From assembly GCF_905220415.1 (NCBI RefSeq), contig NC_059539.1:11098001-11162000 (forward strand): a stretch of DNA of 64,000 bases, written 5' to 3'. Shown here piece after piece: positions 12,902 through 25,014 of this stretch; position 1 is the first letter of the stretch; every line of letters begins with the position of its first letter. Source of the stretch: Colias croceus. Its lineage: Eukaryota > Arthropoda > Insecta > Lepidoptera > Pieridae. Both the position numbers and the translations under genes were made by a program. The notes beneath the pieces were generated by a model that was given only the letters and a program-made list of their open reading frames with translations, made no database searches and had not been told where the DNA came from.

Positions 12902-13303
12902 CAGGGTTAGTTTTCAATGACCAGCCAAAATTTAAAATTAAGAACTAGATATGAAACCAAAGGTACATTTGAAACATTATTGTCGAATAAAATAAAATAA
13001 AAATAATAGCATTCATTTGAAAATTTCCTAAATCGTAAACACCGCCAGAATCAATGCGCTTGTGTGCGTGCGCGCATCGCCAAATTTATGTGTGTGCTAA
13101 CTTCTACCTATCTAGGTTGTTGAACTGTATTGTGCTTTTGTAATGTCCACACGTTCGCTTTTTAGTGGCGGACAGGAATGAAATCTAATTAAAAAAAAAC
13201 GGTTTTTTTTTCATTATATTTCTAAAATGTTATCTGATCTAAAATGTGATTCTGAATCATTTCTGAAAATTGGGCCGGTCATTGAAATTGAAAACTAACC
13301 CTG
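12902..13303. mobile_element. CAGGGTTAG TIR element flanked by TA
   Basis: CAGGGTTAGTTTTCAATGAC at the left is mirrored on the right by the reverse complement with a short duplication (GTCATTGAAATTGAAAACTAACCCTG). TA lies on both sides. The 400-bp interior has no transposase ORF. Confidence 0.7.
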
Positions 13304-14244
13304 TATGTGGACATTTGCCGAAAGCCTTCACTTCACAATTCTCCCATACAAAACAATAATTCCAATCAAACCACAACTCCAATCGCCAAAGATCGAGTGA
13401 CGAAATACAATGCTAATCTCATATAAATTGAATCGCATGAGTGCAATTCGGAACTCAGCAGCGACATGCGGAATACAAGGGGATTTGCCAAATCCTGGGT
13501 TTAGGGCACAAAAGTTCGCCCGGTTGATTCGCTCAAAACGATCAGATTTCGTGCGACACTGCAAAACTGCTAGCTTCGTATATTTTTGGTCCCTACTATG
13601 TTAAAAAGTCACGCGACTCTTTTGTAATATTGGATGGTTTTGTATTTGAGTGTTAGTGGTCATGATAATTTATTCTGATGATAATATGAGGTATCTCCTT
13701 GATACAATAACAAACATAATATATTATATTATATAATCGTCGGTTTCTCATATAGGGTATTGGACATTGGTATTTCGCATTAGTTGAAATTTCGCATTAG
13801 TTAATTTCTTAATACATAGTACTTGCGTAGATTAAAAAACACAAAAATATATACTTAATCTTTATTTTTGCATAACTATGGCTAATAATACTAATGTATC
13901 GCAGACAAACCTTTGATAAAAAATAACGTTCACCGAATATTATGTGCCACTATTCCGATAAAACTTTTCATCAAATACTCAATTAAAAGTTCGTGCGAGT
14001 AACTATAGTAGGTGCAAACTGCTATTGTTATACCACGCATGTGCAACGACAAACTGGCTGAAACAAATCTGTATAGAAGTGGGTTATCCCTTCCTGTCTG
14101 TTTGTCAGGCATTTGTCCGCGATACCACATGGATTTGTGCGTATTTACATGTATTTTTCTACGGGCGTCATTTTGTAATAATGTATTTATGATCGTTTGT
14201 CTGGTAAAGTCAGAGTTGCTACTGAGAGAATTTGGATCCGACTA

Positions 14245-14427
14245 TCCCTACTAATATTATAAATGCGAAAGTAACTCTGTCTGTCTGTCTGTTACTCAAT
14301 CACGCCTAAACTACTGAACCAATTTGCATGAAACTTGGTATGGAGATATTTTGATACCCGAGAAAGGACATAGGCTACCTTTTATTGCGAAATATGTACC
14401 ACGGGCGAAGCCGGGGCGGACCGCTAG
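14245..14427 (+). mobile_element. Helitron, family B head with exchanged 3' module
   Basis: TCCCTACTAATATTATAAAT head and GTCTGTCTGTCTG of family B. From about 14360 it carries TTTTATTGCGAAATATGTAC and GGGCGAAGCCGGGGCGGAC, ending CTAG at 14424-14427. The same 3' module occurs in the family G copy at 34823-35070. Confidence 0.85.
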
Positions 14428-14586
14428 TTTGAAAATATAAATAAAAAAGCTAGATCCAAAACCAATGTTGAATGAAATTTGTCCATATGTATCGATTTGT
14501 AAAATTAATAATTCTCGTTTATGCATATTTTGCCCATCTCGCGTGCCATAGCACTCACTCTACTACGGTATATCACTTCTTATATC

Positions 14587-14781
14587 TTTTTTTTTTTTTG
14601 TAAGGTGTTTCTCAATGTTAGCCAGAAGGGCTATTACATTTTAACGCGGACGCGGGGGTGAACTGAAGGTTCACCCTGGTAGCGACATGCACAAGGGCGT
14701 CCCCCCTTGACGGGGACCACGAACCTCGGCTTGAGCTGTCGCTTGAGTGGAGGAGGCCAGAAGGGCCCTAATCGGACGGGG
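14587..14781 (-). mobile_element. 5'-truncated non-LTR element tail with 11-bp target duplication
   Basis: CTTCTTATATC occurs at 14576-14586 and 14782-14792, exactly bracketing the insert. A run of T next to the left copy is the poly(A) tail of a - strand retroposon. The GC-rich body (GGCCAGAAGGGCCCTAATCG; CAAGGGCGTCCCCCCTTGAC) looks like a LINE 3' end. Confidence 0.75.
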
Positions 14782-15372
14782 CTTCTTATATCGCATTTTT
14801 TACTTCGTAATAATCACAATTTATTCATTCATACATGCACCATACATTTCATAGAATATAAAAAACAAGATAATCTAAACGCTATTTCATACACAGTATC
14901 AAAATCTGTGTTCGTCATATAAATACAATAATAATATGAATGATGATATAAAAAATATAGTAAAGGTCACTGCAGTAATATCCGCATTCGCGAAATAGGG
15001 AGTACGATGCCCAAGAATAAACATTATATAAATTGCTGATCGTATATTGATAACAGATTTGATTTATTGACTGCCCATTTGATAGTGCCTTAATTCAAAC
15101 AACATTTATTTATTTGACTAAACTACTTTCTTATATAATTTTCATAATACAGATATATTATTCAGACCGGTTTGAAATGCAGTTTTCAATTAAAATAAAT
15201 AGAGGCTCTATAATTTTCTTGTAAACTAAAACAGTTCAAGTGTTAATTGATAGGAAAATAAACATATAGATATTAAAAACCTAGATAAAATGATCCCGCC
15301 TATATTATACCAGCTGACCCGTAAAATAAAAATTAACGGAGTTGTCTATTAATAATCTCTCTTTTTATTCCT

Positions 15373-15460
15373 TAGTAGCTGCGCCCTTTGGTTTCACCCG
15401 CATAGTTCTTCTCCTGTTGTCTTAGCGTGATGATATACTATATACAGTCTATATAGTCTA
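15373..15460 (-). mobile_element. Helitron family A (Lep1), left half, interrupted
   Basis: Reads, on the + strand, AGTAGCTGCGCCCTTTGGTT and TTAGCGTGATGATATACTAT, i.e. the 3' half of a - strand Lep1. It continues at 16900 after the foldback insertion. Confidence 0.75.
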
Positions 15461-16899
15461 AGATCCGGCTGCAGGATTAGTGCGTTCATCGGTTTTTTGC
15501 TGAAAACCGAATTTTTATGTATATTTATAATTAGGAGAATATATATCGACTAGGTTGCCAGTCAAAATTTGGCCGCAAGCATGTTTAATTAAAATTTTTC
15601 TAATCGATTTTTGGGAAAAAAATTCGTTCACATTTTTTTTTGTATAAAATGTAGTCTACATCACGGCAAATGATATAAAGATTCAAAAAAATCACGGTTG
15701 CCGCTTTTCACCTGGCCGCAACATTTTGGCAGCCTGGTGCAAACAGGTATGATTTCGATTCATTTTTACGTTCATAACGTACATTTATGAATCATATATC
15801 AAATTAAAGCTAATTTTTTTCTATTTATTATCATATATGGTTGCCTAATTAAATCCGGCCGCAAATAAGGGTTGCCGGCTGTTGAAAATTATAAATATTT
15901 ACGCCTATTAGTACACCGACGCATTCTTTTTATGTATATTTATAATTAGGAGAATATATATCGATTAGGTTGCCAGTCAAAATTTGGCCGCAAGCATGTT
16001 TAATTAAAATTTTTCTAATCGATTTTTGGGAAAAAAGTTCGTTCACATTTTTTTTTGAATAAAATGTAGTCTACATCACGGCAAATGATATAAAGATTCA
16101 AAAAAATCACGGTTGCCGCTTTTCACCTGGCCGCAACATCTTGGCAGCCTGGTGCAAACAGGTATGATTTCGATTCATTTTTACGTTCATAACGTACATT
16201 TATGAATCATATATCAAATTAAAGCTTATTTTTTTCTATTTATTATCATATATGGTTGCCTAATTAAATCCGGCCGCAAATAAGGGTTGCCGGGTGTTAA
16301 AGATGTTGAATATTTAAGGTTGAGTGAAAGAAAATATGTCGTCCTTTTCAAAATGACAAATTTAAAAAGTAATATTGATTTAATATAATTAACAGCCGAT
16401 CCTCTCTTTTTCTAGTTGTTTCGCTGCCGCACGCGAATGCGTCGGTGTACTAATAGGCGTAAATATTTATAATTTTTAACAGCCGGCAACCCTTATTTGC
16501 GGCTGGATTTAATTAGGCAACCATATATGATAATAAATAGAAAAAAATTAGCTTTAATTTGATATATGATTCATAAATGTACGTTATGAACGTAAAAATG
16601 AATCGAAATCATACCTGTTTGCACCAGGCTGCCAAGATGTTGCGGCCAGGTGAAAAGCGGCAACCGTGATTTTTTTGAATCTTTATATCATTTGCCGTGA
16701 TGTAGACTACATTTTATTCAAAAAACAAGTGAACGAATTTTTTTCCCAAAAATCGATTAGAAAAATTTTAATTAAACATGCTTGCGGCCAAATTTTGACT
16801 GGCAACCTAGTCGATATATATTCTCCTAATTATAAATATACATAAAAATTCGGTTTTCAGCAAAAAACCGATGAACGCACTAATCCTGCAGCCGGATCT
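15461..16899. mobile_element. Foldback element with 465-bp inverted arms and an extra direct copy
   Basis: 15461-15926 and 16435-16899 are near-identical inverted arms. At least the outer 51 bases are exact and start AGATCCGGCTGCAGGATTAG. The 508-bp centre holds a second, direct copy of most of the arm (15927 to about 16298, offset 415 bp) and about 135 bp of unique sequence. Within each copy, GGTTGCC-N11-GGCCGCAA occurs three times, 143 bp apart. No ORF. It interrupts a Lep1 Helitron. Superfamily unknown. Confidence 0.85.
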
Positions 16900-17030
16900 C
16901 GTACTAATAGCCTTCATTGGTAATTGGGCTACCTAACACTGAAAGAATTTTTCAAATCGAACCAGTAGTTCTTGAGTTTAGCACCTTCAAACAGACAAAC
17001 AGACTCTTCAGCTTTATAATATTAGTAGAT
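16900..17030 (-). mobile_element. Helitron family A (Lep1), right half
   Basis: Continues the left half: AATTGGGCTACCTAACACTG, then CAAACAGACAAACAGACTCT and AGCTTTATAATATTAGTAGA (the Lep1 head reversed). Confidence 0.8.
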
Positions 17031-19347
17031 ATAAATAAAAGTCAATTTAAAAAAAATGTGTGCATCATATTAGTCAATTTTGTCAGTCAGTCAAGCATTT
17101 AATATTATTAAAGTATTTTTTTAATATTGCACTAGCGCCGGCCACTGTACAGGTGAAAATACGCCAAAGCCATAACTTCGAAAACGTTCTACAGTCAGCA
17201 GGATATTACATTTGAGATAGCACGCTTTGCAAAGCCTTTCCTTTTTGTATTCCAATAGTTTTTCTCGTTTTTATTTGAGGACACCGGGCGATATGGCTGA
17301 ATGCTGGTTTAAAAAAGCTATTTCATACATGTGGTATATTTATCAATAAAGCTTACAATATTAGATATTATACTGTAGAGGATTAAATCATGTTAACACG
17401 CATGGTAAGAATAGATAGATACATTTACAAATCCTTGACTAATTTTTCAGGTAATCTACTAATATTTCGCCATAGTCCATGAATATTAAAAAATGCATTC
17501 AATTATTGGATACGCTTCAAAAACTAAACCAAATTAATAGCTTTAAACTTATTCTAAACAAATTATTATTTCTCTTCTTATTTTAAACCGCGCTTTCACA
17601 AATTATACCTTCATGAACTCCAATAACAGTAACTACATAACAGTAAGAAATTACCGTACCTACATTCTATGCCTTCTCAATTTAAATAATATATGATACA
17701 AAATAACTCTATACATTGAACTACAAAAATCAATCCACTTGAAAATAGCTAACGGTAGATACATCATACTTCATCACTCCTGTCGTTGCTCCTTTATGTG
17801 GCTTCCAGAAACTTACCACGATTCCATGTACTTGATAGGTATGACCTATGTATGTATGTATGTAAATAGTTTAAAACTTGATGTTATAGGAAGTCCAGGA
17901 AATCGCTATTGAGTATTGGTTTATGTTGAAATAGTTATCTATAGATACTAATATGATTAAACTCAAGAGAGTTTTAACGAGCTAATTCATAGAACTAATG
18001 GGTTAAAATTAAAAATATTAATTGTTTTCGATAGATGCCTATTGCTACAACCCATATGAGACGTCATTAATGAAAATGTTGCAAAAATGGCAAAATAGAT
18101 TCCTTTTGAGGGAATTTTTAATTGGAAAATGGAGAAGCGGGGATCAGAAACAATTTACATCTCCACAGTCGTAACAAATAACTTAGATATTATATGTACA
18201 TAAACCGCAAACTAATAATGTATCAAAGTCCCATATCATTAACACGTACCATATAAATTAAACGCATTACAATTAAGTATAATCCGGCCAGTTTATAAAC
18301 AACGCTAATCCCTAAACACCAATAAACTAACTAGCATACAATTTAAATTAGCATAATATTGGCGGGATTACCCGACCATATTGTGAGCGGCCGGGTGACA
18401 GGGTCATCGATCGTGGTATGGTTATATGAATTTATTGGTACACACAATGTAGTTATGTTTGTTTGTGTGCGTTTGGTCAGCTGCTGTAGTGTGGCTGTAG
18501 CACAGAATAATGAGGGAAAGCTGTAATTTTGGAACGAAGTTCCTCATCGCGCATTGTGAAAGGCAAGACAGAATTAAGACCAAAGTTGTAACGACACGAC
18601 CGAGCGGCGTGCGCGTGTTTCTCTGTCTGTCTCCCTCTCTCCCAAAGAAAATAAGCCAGATATTTTATTTTTAATTGTGTATTTGTCACTTCAATACATT
18701 TGTACATAACCTTACTCCTACTGAATAGAAATAGAAAGAGTACAACTTTTTGGGCGGCCTTAACACTTATTAGTGATCCGTTCCAGACAACCAGGGTAAA
18801 AAATAAGAAGCAAAATAAAAAAATATTGCAATACGAATTTTCGACGGAATTTATCTTCTTCATTATTATTGACAATATTTTGTCAATTTACACAAGGCAT
18901 TAAGGCCAAGGTCGATAATATTTGAACCCAAAAAATTTGAACAGGAAAAGCCGCTGGAAAAGGAAGAAAATGTAAGAAAAACAAAAGGCAAAATAATTTA
19001 CCGTCGCTTTGAGGACAGGAAGTGAGTCTTTAAGGGAAATACGATTTCCGGTAAACTATGAATCCTATCGTATCAAAGTATCTGATTTTAGAAAAAGAAT
19101 CACTGTGCGATTATATCGTTGAAATCTCTTTTTTCTTGTGAAAATGATAAAAAAATGTGTAAGAAAAATTTCTTCAAAAATGTAAAAAAGGAGAGAGGGA
19201 TGTTTTTTGAACGCCCGTCGGAATATTTATACCTACTATTAAAATATTTTCGAAGCTATTTTCACTTTCAGACTGAAATTGTGAATTCTAATTCATAAAA
19301 ATAATAATTGATATAATAAAATAAATATAAACAATGCTGAGAATTAC
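17031..19347. other. Non-coding stretch
   Basis: 17130-17310 and 18355-18420 are slightly GC-richer and unclassified. A TATG microsatellite is at 17845-17865. The 132-codon - strand ORF at 18477-18875 is rejected. Confidence 0.4.
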
Positions 19348-19371
19348 TGTACAAATTTTTTTTATCTAGTA

Positions 19372-19458
19372 CTAGGTTCCGCCCGCGGCTTCGCCCGTGT
19401 AGTCAATAAAAATTGGATTTCGTCATTTTCCCGGAATTAAAAAGTATTTTTCTACGGT
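19372..19458 (-). mobile_element. Partial family B 3' end, tandemly duplicated with flank
   Basis: Repeats the last 85 bases of the next copy (CCCGCGGCTTCGCCCGTG, GGATTTCGTCATTTTCCCGG) together with the flanking ACTGTACAAAT..TTTTTATCTAGTACTAGG. The period is 113 bp. The flank was duplicated too, so this is a local tandem duplication and not a second insertion. Confidence 0.75.
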
Positions 19459-19484
19459 TCTGTACAAAATTTTTTTATCTAGTA

Positions 19485-19702
19485 CTAGGTTACCGCCCGC
19501 GGCTTCGCCCGTGCAGTCAAAAAAAATTGGATTTCGTCATTTTCCCGGAATAAAAAGTAGTAATGTACTTTTTTCTCGGGTATCAAAATATCTCCATACC
19601 AAATTTCATGAAAATTGGTTCAGTACTTTAGGTGTGATTGAGTACGTAACATACAGACAGACAGACAGAGTTACTTTCGCATTTATAATATTAGTATAAG
19701 GA
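19485..19702 (-). mobile_element. Helitron family B
   Basis: CTAG at 19485-19488, CGCCCGCGGCTTCGCCCGTG hairpin, GGTATCAAAATATCTCCATA, GACAGACAGACAGAGTTACT, and head TTTATAATATTAGTATAAGG (all + strand). Confidence 0.85.
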
Positions 19703-19984
19703 TTTCGAGAATATCAGAGACAAATTTGAGTTAAGGAGAGGTTTAATATCTAGGTTTATGTCAGGACATGAATATTGAATGAGTTCGGTTAGAACGCTTC
19801 TTAACTAATAATATAATATATTGGGAATTGTATCAACCTGTATCATGTACCTAATATCAGGGATACCTTGAAAGCACTATTATAAGCGATAGATTTATAT
19901 TATGTTTGAATAAGGAAATTACCCAATAACTAAGCTACTAACTTTTCAAACCTATAATATTAAAAAACGCTTAATTTATTGTTA

Positions 19985-20113
19985 AGCGCAAAACTCAAGA
20001 ACAGCTGAACCGATTTCGTTATTTTTTTACAACTATCCTTGAAGTACGAGAGTGGTTCTTATGGAGAGAGAGTGTAAACATGTAAAACGGGAGAAGCTGG
20101 GGCGGACCGCTAG
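19985..20113 (+). mobile_element. Helitron family D, 5'-truncated or diverged
   Basis: CAGCTGAACCGATTTCGTTA, CTATCCTTGAAGTACGAG, GTGGTTCTTATG, then GGGAGAAGCTGGGGCGGACC and CTAG at 20110-20113. Confidence 0.75.
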
Positions 20114-20522
20114 TACGCTAATAAAATAGTTAGTAACTGTTTTAAAATTAACCTAATTTGTTTATTACACAGAGGAAACAACATAATCAAAACAAAAATT
20201 ACTCTAACTTATAATAATTTTTCGAATTTATAAACGCCATATCGATTGATAAAACCTAAATTCCTATATAAACGGAAATAAAAACGAAACATTATACAAA
20301 CTCCGTTAACATTTGCATGTTCCAACTTTCATCGTTTTAAGTAGCATTACCCATAAATGGCATAAAAACGAGCGTTAATTTCCCTAAGTCTTAAATTTAT
20401 TAGACCATACATAAAGAAATTAAGAGCTTACGTCATTTCCGTAATATTTTGAATTTTACCTCATCAAGGGAGCACGCAATTTGCAGAAACATTTAATATA
20501 ATGTTTATGTTTTTAATGAATA

Positions 20523-20704
20523 CTAGCGGTCCGCCCCGGCTTCGCCCGTGGTACATATTAACGTTTTCTCTACATAAGAACCATCCTCGTACTTCAAGGA
20601 ATATAATAAAAAAAGAATTATCGAAATCGGTTCAGCCGTTCTCGAGTTATGGAATTACAACGAAAAGTGGCATTGATTTTTATTAATGAATATTATATGG
20701 ATAT
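20523..20704 (-). mobile_element. Helitron family D
   Basis: CTAGCGGTCCGCCCCGGCTT, CGTGGTACATATTAACGTTT, CTCGTACTTCAAGGAATATA, GTTCAGCCGTTCTCGAGTTA. Nearly identical to the copy at 55140-55310, so recent activity. Confidence 0.85.
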
Positions 20705-21452
20705 ATAACAGAAAGGTAAACAATGGCTTAACCCATATTATATCTCGTTTATATGTGACGATGTTCGACATGGTTTTTAAATTACATGATTATGACGGCT
20801 ATTAAAAGACAAATATGACGAAACACGATACGGTTTTTCACGTTTATATATTATAAGTACAGTGCAAGTATTACATTATTTTGTTTTCCATATAATAAAT
20901 AATTAATATACCTAGTTTAAAAAAACCTTAAACTCAGAGTTATTGTATTGTCTTTCTTATTCTATTCGATTATTGATTCGATATATATACGATGTTTTCG
21001 ATTCTTAATAACTGTACAATGTTTAAATTAATCTCTCCGTTCAAGTGGGTCAAAAGGTTACATACAAACATACAAGCATACAGGTGAAACTAATAAAAGC
21101 GTGTTAAAAAAGCTTACCAATACAAGAACTGTAATATTATAATACAGTTCTAATACCTAATCTGTTTATCTGTCGACTTTGATTGTCTTTAAACAGTCGA
21201 GCTCTTCGCTCTAAACTAAATCCACGGAAACGAACGCGACAATTCATAAGGGCTTAATCTCCATACAAATGTACCGTATAATTAATTATATGTAAAATAT
21301 TAATGAACAATACCTTATTGTGTAACCCTCGTGTCTAATGGTACGAGTAATGAAAAGGTAAATAATACAGCGATTTGTTAGAACCGCTATTAGAATGGAT
21401 TTATTTTTATCACGTGAATGCTTTAAGCTGGTTAGAGACGAGGACAGTTTGT

Positions 21453-21622
21453 AAGCTATTGCTTAGCTTCCATCGCGGGCCTTGAGCGCGGGGACCGAAT
21501 CGAGAAATTCCGTAACGAAAAACCTCACGCTCCCCACTCCGACGGACACGAAGGTGTGGCTTGAAGGCATGCTATGCAATAAGCTTTACCGCGGCAGTCC
21601 TCGAGTGCCAAACGTCTTTTTT
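21453..21622 (-). repeat. Family E repeat, copy 2 of 4
   Basis: On the + strand it runs from AAGCTATTGCTTAGCTTCCA through GCGGGGACCGAATCGAGAAA to GCAGTCCTCGAGTGCCAAAC and GTCTTTTTT. It keeps the inner inverted repeat GCTATTGC.TAGC / GCTATGCAATA.GC. Confidence 0.8.
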
Positions 21623-21820
21623 AATACATTTCTTACATTTTAGACAATTTATTTGCTGAAAAAATTAGCTTAACAATATTATAATTTATGTTAACGCAAT
21701 CGTGTGTTTCAGTGACAATTTGGTACGAAAACTTAGTACTAGCAACTTGTAGTAAAACCAATTCATGATAAAATATTTTTTAACTGGAAATACTTGATGA
21801 ATTTTACTCTATTTTATTTA

Positions 21821-22039
21821 TCCATACTAATATTATAAATGCGAAAGTAACTCTGTCTGTCTGTCTGTTACTCAATCACGCCTTAATTACTGAACTGAAT
21901 TTGCATGAAATTTGGTATAGAGATATTTTGATACGTGAGAAAGGACATAGGATAGGTTTTATCCCGGAAATCCCACGGTAACGGGAACTATGCGGGTTTT
22001 TCTTTGACTGCGCGGGTGATGCCGCGGGTGGAAAGCTAG
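21821..22039 (+). mobile_element. Helitron family B
   Basis: TCCATACTAATATTATAAAT head, GTCTGTCTGTCTGTTACTCA, ATCCCGGAAATCCCACGG, end GGGTGGAAAG and CTAG at 22036-22039. Confidence 0.85.
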
Positions 22040-24577
22040 TGTAAAATAAGTTTAAAACATAATATGTAGCCCGATTATTTTTGACAGATTATATTTAATA
22101 CCAATTAACAATCTTAATTAATGCTCACAAATCAACAGCGAATTACTTAAATATAGTGGCTAAAATAACCATCAGAAAAGTATATTCGTGTATAGTATGC
22201 CTAATTCGGTGTTATAAAGCCTACAATTAAGTGAGCATCATTCTTTGTTTGTAGCATGTTTTGGATTATCTATTATCGAACAGTTACTGAGAATTAGGTC
22301 ACGTTAATTTGCAAGGCTATTGGTAGATACTTTTAAATGGTATTTTTGAACTAATAATATGTTTATATTATACTGTTGGTTCAGACGGAAATATTGTAAC
22401 ATTCAATTGACATTTCAAGGAAGTTTAGTTTATATGAATGATTATAATAAAATTAGATTCATTAATCATAATATTGTAATGAATATTATTTTTTTCTTCA
22501 TTTTCTAACATGTTTACTTAGTTTTAAAATAATTATGAAAACCCGAATAATACTAAATATTTTAAGAGTAAAGAATGTATTTGTATGCCCGTTTTTCCCA
22601 AAAACTATTGGAAACGGAAAGCAACGACATCCATTCATTATTTCGGGTTCATTATATTAGTAGGCCAAGTCTCAAGCCTTTATGCCTTTGACGAAACTCT
22701 TACAAAAACATGTTTGTTCCAATAACAATCTCAACCTAAACTACATACAAAGTTTCGTCACATTAAAATGTCACATCAGACTTCACGTCAAAGAGGGCGA
22801 AATTTCCGAAAAAAAGTGCATTAAAATCACGGAAATCGAGATATAATTCAAGTCGCGAAACCGCAACGTGACAGAAAAATCCGGCGCGTCTTTCCGCTGC
22901 ATTGTAGCACGCATGCATCCCTCGTCATGCATGCATGCACACTAGCCATGCATGCATGAACACTGGCCATGCTTGCATGCATCCTCGCATATTAAAGCTT
23001 CCGAGTTCGGATACTTCATACTTTGAAGTTGCATTTTATGAAATGTCGTACGTATCTTTAGTTGATAATATCATGTCAGATTTGTTGCGAACTTTTAGTG
23101 TCTCTTTGATTTGCTGTGAATGTGAGAATTAAACATTCTTTTTATATTGCTTTTAAAAGTAATATAAGTTACTTTGTTTCTTTTGAAAATAAAGCAGATA
23201 ATAGAGAAAGGGATAAGTTTAGATAGATTTTTCCACTGTAACGCCAAGTTAAAAACGCAATATAAGTTCACATATAATTATAAATATTATATTGTTTGAT
23301 ATTAAATTTTAGATTTATTTAAGTTACAGGACATAGATTTACAAATTCATCATTTAAGACGTCTACTACGCAGACAAAAAACAACAATTGTCAATCCAAA
23401 ATTTCGCGCCACGAAAAATAAAAAATAAAAAGAATTCCAAATATAAATTCAAATTAGAATCTTCTGCTGCAATAATTAAGGACTCAATTTGAACATAGAA
23501 GTTCCAAGATTGTATTTATGAGTCGAAAACTAATTTAAACAGCCAACCGCAACTCAAGGATTGTTTAGTTCGTAACTTACTATTGTCTTATTTTCACCGC
23601 AATTCAAAACAATTTCACATAAGTTGTAACGAGAAATCTTAAATCTGGGAAATTCACGTCTTTCTCTACGAAACTTCAGCCACACGCTACAAGGTGTGTT
23701 GCTGAATTCTTGCACGTGTTTTAGTTTTTTAATAAAGTATTAAATATTTTAACTAGCTGCATGCATTAGCCTGGCGTTTCGCTCATAGCACCTGTCTAAA
23801 AATAGTGTAAAATGCAAACAGTAAAGGTAAGTTTTTTTGTAAATTGAACCTTCTATTTATAGAAAATTTAAAGAAAATCCGCTTAGAAGATTAGAATCAA
23901 TGAAATTATGTTTATTTGCTTATAGAAATTACGTTATTTGTGAATCAATATCCATGTTTTGGTAAATGAAATTAGCATGTTAATATCTTGATAGAGCAAC
24001 GATTGTCCTTTTCCCAAGCTTAGACAGAATCTATTTGTGTACTCAATTATATTTTGTTGTACCTACCTATAATATATTTGGATATTAGTAGATAAACATT
24101 ATTGTAATATTATCTTTCCTCTCGCCCAGATATCGCGATTACCAGTCCCCATACTAATTTCCATACCTTCCTTCACCCTCTTGTTTTTTCCATAAAAAGC
24201 ATCTTTTTGAAATATCTTTACAAAATTGCTTTCAAGTAGATTCAGTGTCCCAGGTGTGAAATATGTTATACATAGAAAGGCATATAAGCAAGATAATATC
24301 ACAGTATTTAGAAATATATTTCTGAAGCCTAACTCTTGTATATTACACACGTAATAAATATTTAATTAACAGGACAATACTTTATTAAAGCGATTCATAA
24401 TCTTTTAATTTTCATGTTTCCCAGCAGACAATTGATTGATAGACGAAACTCTTCACGAAATTCATGTAATACAGCACAATCCGTGACATTAGAATCAGGG
24501 CTACCACATGCATAATATATCATTTTCCCTTCACGCACGTGTAAAACGTACCACAAACTTTAGGTATTATGTCAGCA
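22040..24577. other. Non-coding stretch with the GCATGC minisatellite
   Basis: Apart from 22905-22990 nothing could be supported. Confidence 0.4.
22905..22990. repeat. GCATGC-rich degenerate minisatellite
   Basis: CATGCATGCATGCAC, CATGCATGCATGAACACTGG and CATGCTTGCATGCATCC recur with a period of about 25-30 bases. The alternating purine-pyrimidine sequence can adopt left-handed DNA (general knowledge). Confidence 0.7.
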
Positions 24578-24585
24578 ATTATAAT

Positions 24586-25014
24586 TAGAGATGCACCGAA
24601 TATTCGGTTCCTATCCGGTATCCGGCTTATCCGTCCCTTTTTTACTATCCGGCCGGATACCGGATGGTAATGTACTATCAGGCCGGATACCGGATAGTAA
24701 AATTGGTAGATTTTATAAATAGAATCGAAATAAAGACGGTTGTAATTGAAGCTTTTTATTATTTTTAACGAAATTTTTTTTCACTGACACGATAAAAGTG
24801 TCTCTACCAAGAACTGTGACCGCGCGAACGTTCACTACGAAACAAGTCAAAACCTGCACTGTACAGGCGGCGTGCCGGTGCGCGACACGCACCTACGAAA
24901 CTCAAAATGCCGTCGGCCGAATATTCGGCGGCCGGATATCGAACATTCGGCTGGTGGTCAGGCCGAACATCCGGTATCCGGTATCCGGCCAAACAACTAT
25001 TCGTTGCATCTCTA
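24586..25014. mobile_element. hAT-type MITE with perfect 8-bp target duplication
   Basis: ATTATAAT flanks it exactly at 24578-24585 and 25015-25022. TIRs TAGAGATGCA/TGCATCTCTA are perfect for 10 bases and 16/17 over CGAATA beyond. An 8-bp duplication with TAG-type ends is the hAT pattern. Sub-terminal regions are full of TATCCGGCCGGATA, CCGGATACCGGATAG and CCGAATATTCGG palindromes. No transposase; the centre (24800-24900) is GC-richer. Confidence 0.9.

Noticed and set aside
13328..13604. Overlapping ORFs on both strands in a GC-richer patch
   Set aside because: Equal openness on both strands reflects base composition; no family or splice signals seen.
18477..18875. 132-codon - strand ORF with hydrophobic start
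   Set aside because: No splice partners, recognisable domain or good start context; low-complexity T/A-rich DNA gives Phe/Leu runs.
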